Origin: Chloroflexota bacterium | GTDB taxonomy: Bacteria; Chloroflexota; Anaerolineae; Anaerolineales; VGOW01 | DNA length: 54,607 nucleotides | Assembly: GCA_016197225.1 (NCBI GenBank) | Contig: JACPWC010000117.1 | Location: 1 to 54,607 of the forward strand | Direction of reading: 5' to 3' | In this document: positions 8,523-16,703 of the stretch, in pieces | Numbering within the stretch: position 1 is the stretch's first letter | Layout of the letters: the number at the start of each line of letters is the position of its first letter | Program-made: the position numbers and the translations under genes | Notes under the pieces: generated by a model | The model's database searches: none | What the model was told of the DNA's origin: nothing | The model's input: only the letters and a program-made list of their open reading frames with translations

Positions 8523-9914
8523 TTAGACCATCACGCCATGATCCGAATATAGCTGTTCACGAATGGAGAGGAATTGGCGGCGGATGCTGTCGTCGGTTTC
8601 GATGAGGTTGCTGATTTTGTCGCAACCGTGAATGATGGTGGTGTGGTCGCGCCCGCCCAGAATTTGCCCGATCTCAGGCAAAGAGGCGTCGGTCTCTTCG
8701 CGGACAAGGTACATCGCCATCTGCCGGGGAACCATGACTTCTTTGCTCCGGTCGCGGCCAATCAAATCCTCCACGCTCACAGTGTAGAAACTGGCTACGG
8801 TGTTCAATATTTGCTCCGAGGTGAGGGTGTGGCGGCGCGGGAGCAAATCGGCGATGGCCTGAGCGGCAGTTTCCACGTTGAGCGGCTGGCCGAGCACGTC
8901 GGCGTAAGCGCACACCCGGTTGAGCGCGCCCTCCAACTCGCGAATGTTGCTCTGAACGCGGCGGGCGATGATCTCCAGAACGTCGTGCGGCACCGGGCGG
9001 CGCATCAGTTCGGCCTTGGCTTTGAGGATGGCCGTCCGGGTTTCAAAGTCCGGCGGCTGGATGTCGGCAGTAAGGCCCCATTCGAAGCGCGAGCGCAGGC
9101 GATCTTCCAGCGTCACCAGCGACTTGGGCGGCCGGTCGGACGAGATCACCACCTGCTTGCTCTGGCCGTGCAGAGCGTTGAAGGTATGGAAGAATTCTTC
9201 CTGGGTCGCTTCCTTGCCGGCGATAAATTGAATGTCGTCAATCAACAGCACGTCAATCGTCCGGTACTTGTCGCGGAACGATTCGGTCACGTGTGAGCGG
9301 ATGGAATTGATGAGGTCGTTGGTGAACTGCTCGGCCGACACATACAACACGCTCAGGCCGCGGCCCACGCAAGAGTTGCCGACTGCTTGAAGCAGGTGGG
9401 TCTTACCCAGCCCCACGCCGCCGTACAAGAAGAGAGGGTTGTAAGCGCGAGCCGGATTCTCGGCGGCGGCCAGCGCCGCCGCGTGCGCCAGCCGGTTGCT
9501 TGGCCCGACGACGAACGAGTTGAAGATGTACTTGGGATTCAGATTGTGCGACGGCGTGTGATTGTTATTAGAAGAAGTGGATGTTTCCATTTTAACTTTA
9601 ACGGGGATGGCCGGGGCAACCGCCTCGGGCGCAGGAGGCGGCATCACCGGTTCGGCCTCCGCCGGCTCGTTATTCCAGACCACGAAGCGAATCTCAACAG
9701 CCCGGCCGGCGATCCCGGTCAACGTCCGCTTGATCGTAGACATCAACCGGTTATCGAGCCAGTCTTTGGCATAAGCATTTTCGACGCCGACGATAAACGT
9801 GCCGTCTTCATGCGAAAGCAAAGACGTGTCGCGCAACCAAGTGTCAAATGTTGATTTGGTGAGTTGCAGTTGCAGTTCGCCGAGCGTGGCTTGCCAAACT
9901 TGATCGGGTCGCAT
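8523..9914 (-). CDS. dnaA: Chromosomal replication initiator DnaA
   Basis: This 463-residue protein starts at [18 protein letters not shown], with an AAGAGG-type binding site 4 nt upstream; an in-frame 27-residue upstream extension lacks family similarity. Domain I (1-85) is followed by a Pro/Ala-rich linker, then the AAA+ domain with [10 protein letters not shown] (about 167), [10 protein letters not shown] and arginine sensors, and C-terminal domain IV with the DnaA signature [15 protein letters not shown]. It binds the flanking DnaA boxes and opens the origin. dnaN and recF do not follow it, unlike in many bacteria. Confidence 0.97.
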   Translation of the reverse strand: MRPDQVWQATLGELQLQLTKSTFDTWLRDTSLLSHEDGTFIVGVENAYAKDWLDNRLMSTIKRTLTGIAGRAVEIRFVVWNNEPAEAEPVMPPPAPEAVAPAIPVKVKMETSTSSNNNHTPSHNLNPKYIFNSFVVGPSNRLAHAAALAAAENPARAYNPLFLYGGVGLGKTHLLQAVGNSCVGRGLSVLYVSAEQFTNDLINSIRSHVTESFRDKYRTIDVLLIDDIQFIAGKEATQEEFFHTFNALHGQSKQVVISSDRPPKSLVTLEDRLRSRFEWGLTADIQPPDFETRTAILKAKAELMRRPVPHDVLEIIARRVQSNIRELEGALNRVCAYADVLGQPLNVETAAQAIADLLPRRHTLTSEQILNTVASFYTVSVEDLIGRDRSKEVMVPRQMAMYLVREETDASLPEIGQILGGRDHTTIIHGCDKISNLIETDDSIRRQFLSIREQLYSDHGVMV

Positions 9915-10550
9915 AATCCTCTTCCCCCTCTTGCGACAACCTGGCGAGAGCGCGGGACAAAAAGCCAGCCGCGTCCTGGCTGGCCGTGCTCTCAAAATCC
10001 GGTTGTGATGTGTGCAAAGAAGGTTATTGTTGTTAGAAGGTTGGACGTGAGAGATGTCCAGTTCGATCTTGTCGATCTAAGTTCTTCTCAACAGCACTAG
10101 CATTCTAACAAGAAAGCGAAACTCTTACAATACCAAAACCCGGTCTCTGTGTAAAAAGATTCGATGTTTTAAGGATGCTTAACCTTAACCTCAACACCAA
10201 CCTCTGGCCGCACCGCTTCGATGATCGCCTGTCTGAGCCTGGCATTGGCTAACGATGAATTTGCCCAAGATGTGCCAGTTCGACATGAGGTCAGGCCTGT
10301 ATATGGGACTGCGTTGTGATAAACGATGCTTCCTCTACGCGAACTTTAAAACGGCGGAAGAGAAAAGAATCTTCTTCAGTATCATTCGAAGGGCGAGTCA
10401 CAAGGCTTCAAAATAAAACAGCAAATTTTGTTGACAGCCTGTGGATAAGTCTAAGGTTTTCTGTGGATAAGCCGGGTAAAATGTGGATAACATCTGGGGA
10501 TAACGGTATGAAAAACCGGCCTGAAGTTGGGGATAACGAGTGGATAAAAA
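9915..10550. other. Replication origin, segment upstream of dnaA, with six-box DnaA cluster
   Basis: The 110 bp at 10440-10547 carry six DnaA boxes in the same orientation. Three are perfect (TGTGGATAA at 10440-10448, 10462-10470, 10482-10490) and three have one mismatch (10495-10503, 10528-10536, 10539-10547). The AT-rich flank at about 10330-10435 could be the unwinding region. The last box ends 3 bp before the PHP gene. Between 10120 and 10330 no convincing gene is seen, only a short start-less open frame. Together with 8216-8485 this makes a bipartite origin around dnaA. Confidence 0.8.
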
Positions 10551-11390
10551 ATGATCTCTCGCGTTGACCTGCACGCGCATTCAACCGCCTCCGACGGGCG
10601 ATTGTCTCCGACCGAAGTTGCGCGGTTGGCCGCCTCTCGCGGGGTGCGTTTGCTGGCCCTCACCGATCACGACACCACCGCCGGTTGCGCTGAAGCGCAG
10701 AGGCAAGCGCAGGCGTCGGGCATCCGACTGATTGCCGGAGTCGAAATCAACACTGACTCTGAGTTGGGTGAAGCGCATTTGCTCGGCTACTTCGCCGGTC
10801 TCGATCATTCCGAGTTGCAGGCCGCCCTGACCAGGATTCAGATCGAGCGCGCGAAACGCGCCCAGGCTATTGTCGAAAAGCTCAACACGCTTGGCGTGGC
10901 GATCACAATGGAACAAGTTCAAGCCCAGGCGAACCACACCGTCATTGGTCGTCCGCACATCGCGCGGGCGTTGGTTGCCGGCGGCTGGGTCGGCAGTCCG
11001 TCGGCGGCGTTTGAGCTTTACATTGGCCAGGGGCGGCGTGCTTACATCCCGCGCTATGTCTTTTCGCCGCAGGAGGCGATTGGCCTGATTCGCAACGCCG
11101 GTGGCGTGGCCGCGCTGGCTCACCCGGTTCGTTCCGGCAATGAGCAACACATTTCCCAATTAGTTGAGTTTGGCCTCAACGCGCTTGAAGTTTACTACTT
11201 CGATCACGCGCCGGACGATGTGGCCCGCTTGCGAGAACTGGCGAAACGCCATGGCTTGCTTGTCACCGGCGGCTCGGATTTTCACGATCTGCCCAAAGGA
11301 GGCGGCGATGGCCGACGCGGGCTTGGCTCGGTTTGGGTTCCTGAGGAAGACGGGGAACGTTTGTGGGAGAGGGTCAACGGATTGAACTGA
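10551..11390 (+). CDS. PHP-domain phosphoesterase (YciV/RNase AM-like)
   Basis: This 279-residue protein has the PHP metal motifs: DLHAHSTASDG at the N-terminus, LTDHDTTAGC, GVEINT, an HPVR region and the C-terminal GSDFHD. Relatives hydrolyse 3',5'-nucleoside bisphosphates or act as 5'-3' exonucleases that mature rRNA. The ATG lies 3 bp after a DnaA box, so DnaA binding may affect its expression. Its last codons and stop (VNGLN) are encoded by the left arm of an intergenic palindrome. Confidence 0.85.
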   Translation: MISRVDLHAHSTASDGRLSPTEVARLAASRGVRLLALTDHDTTAGCAEAQRQAQASGIRLIAGVEINTDSELGEAHLLGYFAGLDHSELQAALTRIQIERAKRAQAIVEKLNTLGVAITMEQVQAQANHTVIGRPHIARALVAGGWVGSPSAAFELYIGQGRRAYIPRYVFSPQEAIGLIRNAGGVAALAHPVRSGNEQHISQLVEFGLNALEVYYFDHAPDDVARLRELAKRHGLLVTGGSDFHDLPKGGGDGRRGLGSVWVPEEDGERLWERVNGLN

Positions 11391-11433
11391 TTGAACAGAT
11401 TTCCAATCCGATAAATCCGTTCAATCCGTTGAC
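11373..11433. repeat. GTCAACGGATTGAAC inverted repeat between convergent genes
   Basis: Perfect 15-bp arms lie at 11373-11387 and 11419-11433, with a partly self-complementary centre. The left arm encodes the PHP protein's last residues and the right arm encodes the S-T-D-stop of holB. Copies or half copies recur at 12445-12465 and 18863-18886, and a degenerate one at 24640-24697. Confidence 0.75.
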
Positions 11434-12434
11434 GAGACTTTCGGCAAATCCAACAACAACACTTCCAGCGCCAGCCTGGCATTTGCATTTCGGGTCATCA
11501 TCGCCAGAGTCCGTTGAATGGCCTCGACGGCTTTGGCGGCAGAGTCCAGGCCAGTTTTTTGCGCGGCGCGGCGGAGCGACTCCATTTGGTCAATGTTGAT
11601 CGGCTGCGTCGTCGCCTCAGAAGCGACGAGCAGAACATCACGCCACCAGCCCAGCCACAGTTCGAGCGTCTCGCGCAAGGCTTCGCGGTCGCGGGCCAGG
11701 CCGTCGGCGTACGCAAAGCGCGCCGCCCGCGAAGCTGAAAGCAGAGTCCGCAGTTCGTTCAAGCGCCCTTCGCGCCGTTCCAGCGCTTCGTCGTCGTTCG
11801 CCGCCTTCACCGCCCAGCCCAGCCGCCCGCCGGCCAGGTGCGCCAACAACTCCGCTTTTTCACTGGAGACGCTCCATCGTTCGATCAACGCACTTTGAAT
11901 AACAATCGTCGGCAGTGGGCGCAGGTGGATCGGTTCGCAACGTGAGATGATGGTGGGCAGGAGCGCCTCGGTCTGGTCGGTAGTGAGGATGAGAATGGCC
12001 TCGCCGGGCGGCTCCTCCAGCGTTTTGAGGAAAGCGTTGGCGGCCTCTTCGTTGGCCGTCTCAAAGTTGGTGACCAGGGCAATGCGGCGCGTTGCTTCCA
12101 CCGGCTTGAGCGAGAGGGTCTTAATCAATTCGCGGATTCGATCAATCGTGATCTTCTCGGTCTTGATGATCTTGCCGCTCACGACCGGCGCGACGCCGAT
12201 CACGTCCGGGTGAGTGCCGTGCGCTACCAGCTTGCAAGCGCGACATTCGCCGCACGGCGCGTTCGCCTGCCGGCACAACAACGCTTGAACGAAGGCCGTC
12301 GCCAGCGCCCGCTTGCCCACCCCGGCCGGCCCGGCGATGAGATAGGCGTGGCGCAGTCGTCCGGTGACAATGTCACGCGCCAGCGACGTGACCGCCCACT
12401 CGTGGCCTACAAGACCCCAATTATTTACGGTCAT
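11421..12434 (-). CDS. holB: DNA polymerase III subunit delta'
   Basis: This 337-residue clamp-loader ATPase fold has GPAGVGKRAL at about residue 33, a zinc-knuckle region with three cysteines (CRQANAPCGECRAC), LVTNFETANEEAANAFLKTL and the SRC motif. It works with HolA (38188-39219) and tau/gamma to load the sliding clamp. A normal thymidylate kinase neighbour is absent. The C-terminal SSTD and stop come from the palindrome at 11373-11433. Only 16 bp separate it from the upstream CorC-type gene. Confidence 0.92.
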   Translation of the reverse strand: MTVNNWGLVGHEWAVTSLARDIVTGRLRHAYLIAGPAGVGKRALATAFVQALLCRQANAPCGECRACKLVAHGTHPDVIGVAPVVSGKIIKTEKITIDRIRELIKTLSLKPVEATRRIALVTNFETANEEAANAFLKTLEEPPGEAILILTTDQTEALLPTIISRCEPIHLRPLPTIVIQSALIERWSVSSEKAELLAHLAGGRLGWAVKAANDDEALERREGRLNELRTLLSASRAARFAYADGLARDREALRETLELWLGWWRDVLLVASEATTQPINIDQMESLRRAAQKTGLDSAAKAVEAIQRTLAMMTRNANARLALEVLLLDLPKVSSTD

Positions 12435-12450
12435 ACCTGCAATAATCCGT

Positions 12451-13779
12451 TCAATCCGTTGACCCTTCCACCTTATTTTGCATCAATGACAATCGCGCGA
12501 TCCGCCGCCCGTCCAGGGCTTCGACCTTGAGGCGGACGCTGTCGGCGTCTACAGTGTCGCCGACGTTCGCCAGGCGGCCCAGCCGCCCCAGCACAAACCC
12601 GGCGATGGTGTCGTAGTTCTCATCCTTCAACTTCAAATTGAAGTGGTCGTTGAAATCCTCGATCAGCATCAGACCATCCACCAGCGCCGTGCCGTCGGGC
12701 AGGCGTTGCACTTCGGGCATGGACTTGTCGAACGAATCGCTCACCTCGCCCACGATGCGCGAGATCAGATCGTCCAGCGTCACCAGCCCGGCCGTGCCGC
12801 CGTACTCGTCAAGCACAATCGCCAGATGTTGCTTCTTCATCCGGAACTGTTGGAGCAAGGCGTCGAGGCGGATGGTGTCGGGCACAAACAGCGCTTCACG
12901 CATCAGGCCCCGGAGGGCGGCCGCCCGCCGTTCGTCGTGCTGGACTCGCACCAAATCCTTCACGTGAGCAATGCCGACGATGTGATCAATGTCGCCCTCG
13001 AACACCGGGATTTTGGACAGGGGATGTTTGATCGCCAGATGAATCAGGGCCTCGAGCGGCTCGTCGGCCTCTACAGCCACCATCTCGGTGCGGGGAACCA
13101 TCACCTCCCTCGCCGTCGACTCGCCAAAGTCGAACACGGCGTGAATCATCTCGCGTTCGGTGTCCTGCAACACGCCGCTTTCTTCCGAAGCCTCCACCAG
13201 CATCTTCAACTCCTGCACCGAATGCACCAATGGGTGGCCGCCGGCGCTCACCCCGATGAGCCGGAGCAGAAAGTTTCCGGTCCCGTTCAACGCCCAGATC
13301 GCGGGTTTGAAAACAAGCAGGGCCAACAGGGTAGGCTGAGCCACAAACAGCGAAGTCTTTTCGGGGTTTTGCAGGGCCATGGACTTGGGCATGAGTTCGC
13401 CGACGACGACGTGCAAAAAAGTGATGGCGGCAAAGGCGATGGCCGCCGAGATCGAATGGCTGGCCAGGCCCACCCAGGCCTCGGGCAACAAATCCAACAC
13501 CGGCTCGATGAAGTGAGTAAGCGCCGGTTCACCCACCCAGCCCAGTCCCAGGCTGGCAATGGTGATGCCAAGCTGGGTGGCGGCGATGAAACGATCCGGG
13601 TCTTCCAGCGCCTTCTTCACAAAGCGGGCGCCGAGGTTGCCTTGTTGCAGAAGTTCGTCCACGCGGGTGCGGCGCACGCTCACCAGGGCAAACTCGGCGG
13701 CCACAAAGAAACCGTTGGCGAACACCAGCACCACCACACCGAGCAGGCGGAGAATGTCAAGTGTGGTTTCAGGATTCAT
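12451..13779 (-). CDS. HlyC/CorC (CNNM-CBS) family membrane protein
   Basis: The start at ATG 13779 (MNPETTLDILRLL) gives 442 residues; the upstream in-frame extension overlaps the preceding gene and lacks family similarity. The domains are a CNNM/DUF21 region with about four membrane segments (1-200), two CBS domains (about 220-340, with the VMVPRTEMVAVEADEPLEAL motif) and a C-terminal CorC/HlyC domain. Relatives export or regulate Mg2+/Co2+. The start overlaps the MEMO gene by 11 bp, suggesting translational coupling. The GSTD end is repeat-encoded. Confidence 0.9.
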   Translation of the reverse strand: MNPETTLDILRLLGVVVLVFANGFFVAAEFALVSVRRTRVDELLQQGNLGARFVKKALEDPDRFIAATQLGITIASLGLGWVGEPALTHFIEPVLDLLPEAWVGLASHSISAAIAFAAITFLHVVVGELMPKSMALQNPEKTSLFVAQPTLLALLVFKPAIWALNGTGNFLLRLIGVSAGGHPLVHSVQELKMLVEASEESGVLQDTEREMIHAVFDFGESTAREVMVPRTEMVAVEADEPLEALIHLAIKHPLSKIPVFEGDIDHIVGIAHVKDLVRVQHDERRAAALRGLMREALFVPDTIRLDALLQQFRMKKQHLAIVLDEYGGTAGLVTLDDLISRIVGEVSDSFDKSMPEVQRLPDGTALVDGLMLIEDFNDHFNLKLKDENYDTIAGFVLGRLGRLANVGDTVDADSVRLKVEALDGRRIARLSLMQNKVEGSTD

Positions 13780-14668
13780 CAGTGTGTCGCTGCTGGTTGG
13801 ACGTTGTAGGTTCAACGTCTTTCCAAATGACGGCGGCCCCGTAGCCCACCACCGAGTCGTAGTCATGAGTCACATCGCCTGAGGTGGCGTGTTTGAGGAC
13901 GCGGGCGTTCGTCGCCCCAAGTTCGCGCGCCGCCCACAGCGTGGCGGCGATGGCTCCGTGCCCGCAGGCAAAGCCGCGCCCGGCCGCTTCGGCCTTGAGC
14001 ACACCATCCGGGTCAAAAGCCTCAATCTGCCTCAGCATCTCGGCGTCGAGTTGCCGAGCGACGGCTTGCGAGTAGAAGTGCGAGAGATCGGAGCTGCCGA
14101 CGATGAAGGCCCGGCGGCCCGCCGACTTGAGCACGTTGGCCAGCGCCAGGCCGAGCGCGTGCGTCACGCGCCGCGTTTGATCACGAAGCATGATGGGCAC
14201 GAGCGCAAAGCCTTTGGGCAGGGCGCGTTGTAGAAACGGCAGTTCAATTTCAATCGCATGTTCGCGGTCGCGTTTGATGGCGACGAGCGTTTCCGATTCC
14301 GGCGAGTGAAGCGCCGCCGCCAGCTCAGCCCGCAACCGGTCAACGGCTTCGCGATCCACCGGCGTCTCGCCGAGCGGCGTAGCGTAAGCGTCGTGGCCGC
14401 TGGTGAGCAGGGGCGCATCGTCGTGAAAGTGGCTGGGGCATAGAATGATGATCAACTCCAGATCGCGGCCCTGGATGATTTTGAAGGCATGGGCGGCTAC
14501 CGCTCCAGAATAACGGTGACCGGCGTGCGGGGCCACCACTGCCACCGGGCCGCCCGGCACGGTTGGGGCGACGGCCTCTTGCAAATAACCATCCACAGTT
14601 GCCGAAAGTTGAGCCGGGTTGCCGGGATACCACTGGCCGGCGATGGGTGAAGGGCGAACGTCGAACAT
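13769..14668 (-). CDS. MEMO1 / AmmeMemoRadiSam system protein B
   Basis: The start at MFDVRPSPIAGQWYPG (ATG 14668, preceded by GGGAG) gives 299 residues. It shows the MEMO family core: VVAPHAGHRYSG, ILCPSHF and GSSDLSHFYS, with conserved histidines. MEMO proteins adopt a dioxygenase-like fold with uncertain activity and often co-occur with AMMECR1 and a radical SAM protein, neither of which is adjacent here. It overlaps the CorC-type gene downstream. Confidence 0.88.
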   Translation of the reverse strand: MFDVRPSPIAGQWYPGNPAQLSATVDGYLQEAVAPTVPGGPVAVVAPHAGHRYSGAVAAHAFKIIQGRDLELIIILCPSHFHDDAPLLTSGHDAYATPLGETPVDREAVDRLRAELAAALHSPESETLVAIKRDREHAIEIELPFLQRALPKGFALVPIMLRDQTRRVTHALGLALANVLKSAGRRAFIVGSSDLSHFYSQAVARQLDAEMLRQIEAFDPDGVLKAEAAGRGFACGHGAIAATLWAARELGATNARVLKHATSGDVTHDYDSVVGYGAAVIWKDVEPTTSNQQRHTDES

Positions 14669-14705
14669 GTCTGCTCCCTTAAAATTAGAATAGACTTGGG
14701 CCAAC

Positions 14706-14732
14706 GTAGAGCGATTTGCCAAATCGCTCTAC
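14706..14732. repeat. GTAGAGCGATTT hairpin
   Basis: Twelve-bp arms (14706-14717 and 14721-14732) flank GCC in the gap between the MEMO and rhomboid genes. The layout resembles the GTAGGGCGAATT hairpin at 51834-51862 and the degenerate one at 53376-53415. Confidence 0.65.
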
Positions 14733-14816
14733 AATTTGCTCACGACTCGGCAAACTGCCTCGTCGGTTTCTGGGGAAATGCGTAAGCCCAATTAGATTCT
14801 AGCACGGAGGGGCAAA

Positions 14817-15566
14817 CTATTTTTTCAGGGCGGCGGTCACGGCAGTGACCGCGCCGAGGGCCAACGACACGGCAAACACGGCCAACCAATGCTGAAGGCC
14901 AAAACGGTTCCGGTCGGCGATGACGGGTTGACCGGTGGAGTCGGCTTCGACGCCGAAGATGGGGCCGATGAGCCAGGCGAGCGTTGCCCCGCCCAGCAGG
15001 CCGCCGACGTGTCCCCAGTTATCAATGCCCGGCGAGAGGCCAATGACCAGATTGATCCCGGCCAGAGTGAGAATCTCCAGCAACCGGCGGCGGCCCATGT
15101 CGCCAAAGGCCTGGCGGTGACGAAACAAATAGATCAACAACGAGCCGACCAGGCCAAAGATTGCGCCCGAAGCGCCGACCGAGGGTTGCGGGCTGAGGGC
15201 GAAGCTCAACACCGCCCCGCTCACGCCGGAGAGCAGGTAGATGAAAAAGAAGCGACGGTAACCAAAGACGGCTTCCACCTGCGGGCCGAAGATGTAGAGG
15301 GCGTACGAGTTGAACGCGAGGTGAACGAGATTCGCATGAAGGAACATGGGCGTGATCAGCCGCCACCATTCGCCGGCCACGATGAACTCGTTGATCTTTG
15401 CGCCGAAGAAGAACCAGGCCTCTGCGTTCGTAACCGTTTGCAACAGGAAGACGACGATGTTGATGGCGAGGAAGACGAACGTGAACCGGGGCCGGACGGT
15501 GGGGATGGGCAGGTAGCGGGGCCGGGACGCGTCGTTTGGGCCGGAGGGCGGCGGCGCGCCGTTCAC
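14817..15566 (-). CDS. Rhomboid-family intramembrane serine protease
   Basis: This 249-residue protein has at least six hydrophobic segments. The HxxxN motif in loop 2 reads HANLVHLAFN, the catalytic Ser is in GASGAIFG (about 132), and the His is in GHVGGLLGG (about 184). It cleaves single-pass membrane proteins within the bilayer. The start is a GTG at 15566 that overlaps the gmk stop (GTGA), so translation is probably coupled to gmk. The N-terminal 25 residues are proline-rich and cytosolic. Confidence 0.92.
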   Translation of the reverse strand: MNGAPPPSGPNDASRPRYLPIPTVRPRFTFVFLAINIVVFLLQTVTNAEAWFFFGAKINEFIVAGEWWRLITPMFLHANLVHLAFNSYALYIFGPQVEAVFGYRRFFFIYLLSGVSGAVLSFALSPQPSVGASGAIFGLVGSLLIYLFRHRQAFGDMGRRRLLEILTLAGINLVIGLSPGIDNWGHVGGLLGGATLAWLIGPIFGVEADSTGQPVIADRNRFGLQHWLAVFAVSLALGAVTAVTAALKK

Positions 15567-16180
15567 AGCGTCACCACGCGGGGTTTGACGCGATTATGTT
15601 CGGCCTCAATGATGGCCAGAATGGAGTCAACGGCGGCGTCGAGGTGGAATTCCGGGTTGATGACGCAATAGTCAAAGTCGGCAATGCGTTTCATTTCGCG
15701 GCGGGCGGTGGCAATACGCAGTTTGAGGCCTTCGGGCGTCTCGGTCTTGCGGGCCGTCAGGCGTTGCACCAGTTCTTCTTCCGACTCGGTGGTGACAAAG
15801 ATGAGGAGCGCGTCGGGGCACAGTTTGCGAATGGTGGCCGCGCCCTGCACGTCAATCCGCAAAATCACGTCGTGGCCGCTTTCCAGCGCCTCGCGCACCT
15901 GTTGTTTGGGAATTCCTTTGTAGTCATTGTAGACGATGGCATGTTCCAGTAGTTCGTTTTGCTCGATCATCTCGGCGAACTGATCGTTGGAATAAAAGAA
16001 ATAATCCACCCCGTTTTTCTCGCCGGGTCGGGGAGCGCGGGTGGTGGCCGTCACCACAAAGTGCATGGGCACACCGCGCTCGCGCATGCGCTGGAGCACC
16101 GTGTCTTTGCCCACGCCCGACGGGCCGGAGATGACGATGAGGAGAGGTTGGCGCTGACGTTGGAAGAGAAATTCACTCAT
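15563..16180 (-). CDS. gmk: Guanylate kinase
   Basis: This 205-residue protein starts at ATG 16180. It carries GPSGVGKDT (P-loop, about 20), TTRAPRPGEKNGVDYFF (GMP site) and the R-rich lid region. It phosphorylates GMP to GDP in the cytosol. Asp replaces the more usual Ser/Thr after the P-loop lysine, but this is within family variation. The common rpoZ neighbour is not present; the rhomboid gene follows with overlapping codons. Confidence 0.95.
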   Translation of the reverse strand: MSEFLFQRQRQPLLIVISGPSGVGKDTVLQRMRERGVPMHFVVTATTRAPRPGEKNGVDYFFYSNDQFAEMIEQNELLEHAIVYNDYKGIPKQQVREALESGHDVILRIDVQGAATIRKLCPDALLIFVTTESEEELVQRLTARKTETPEGLKLRIATARREMKRIADFDYCVINPEFHLDAAVDSILAIIEAEHNRVKPRVVTL

Positions 16181-16229
16181 GGCAGTATTATAGCAAACCG
16201 AAGTTGCAGAGCAGTGTGCTAAAATTTGG

Positions 16230-16298
16230 CAAACGTCAAACGTGAAGCGCAACTCATCGTCGCTCAATGTCGTTTGACGTTTGACGCTTCACGTTTGG
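16230..16298. repeat. AAACGTCAAACGT-family compound palindrome
   Basis: CAAACGTCAAACG near 16230 pairs with CGTTTGACGTTTG near 16271, and CAAACGTGAAGCG pairs with CGCTTCACGTTTG near 16285-16297. It lies just upstream of the FmdB-type gene's ribosome binding site and is related to 2750-2796 and 23825-23867. Confidence 0.65.
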
Positions 16299-16307
16299 GA
16301 GGTAGCT

Positions 16308-16703
16308 ATGCCAGTCTACGAATACCGTTGTCAATCCTGCCAGCAAAAAGTTGGCATTCGCCTGTCGTACGCCGAGTACGACACGGCCAAACCCAAGTGT
16401 CCGCTGTGCGGCAGTGCGGACCTCAAGCGCGTTATCGGGCGGGTGCGCATTGCCAAATCCGAAGAGGCCCGCATGGAATCCATGGCCGACCCCTCCAACT
16501 TCGGCGACGTGGACGAGAACGATCCCAAATCGGTGGCCCGCTTTATGCGCAAGATGGGATCCGAGGCGGGTGAAGAGCTTGGTCCGGAGTTTGGCGAAGT
16601 GGTGGATCGGTTGGAGTCTGGCGAGTCGCCCGATTCCATTGAACAGTCCATGCCCGACATGGGCGGGGCGATGCCCGGCATGCCGGACTTGGGAGATGGG
16701 TGA
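16308..16703 (+). CDS. FmdB-type zinc ribbon protein
   Basis: This 131-residue protein starts MPVYEYRCQSCQQK, preceded by GGGAGG. Two CxxC pairs (CQSC and CPLCG) form the zinc ribbon in the first 45 residues. The remaining two thirds are acidic and Met/Pro-rich, with GELGPEFGEVVDRLE-like helices typical of this family. The role is unknown; it is often called a putative regulatory protein. Its stop overlaps the next gene's ATG (TGATG), implying coupled translation with the secreted protease. Confidence 0.85.
   Translation: MPVYEYRCQSCQQKVGIRLSYAEYDTAKPKCPLCGSADLKRVIGRVRIAKSEEARMESMADPSNFGDVDENDPKSVARFMRKMGSEAGEELGPEFGEVVDRLESGESPDSIEQSMPDMGGAMPGMPDLGDG

Noticed and set aside
10174-10340. Short minus-strand frame ending ARLRQAIIEAVRPEVGVEVK upstream of dnaA
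   Set aside because: It looks protein-like but has no start codon, is under 60 codons and matches no family I know; perhaps a gene remnant, not strong enough to annotate.
12500-13809. 388-codon plus-strand frame opposite the CorC-type gene
   Set aside because: Antisense shadow; the minus strand encodes a complete CNNM-CBS-CorC protein.
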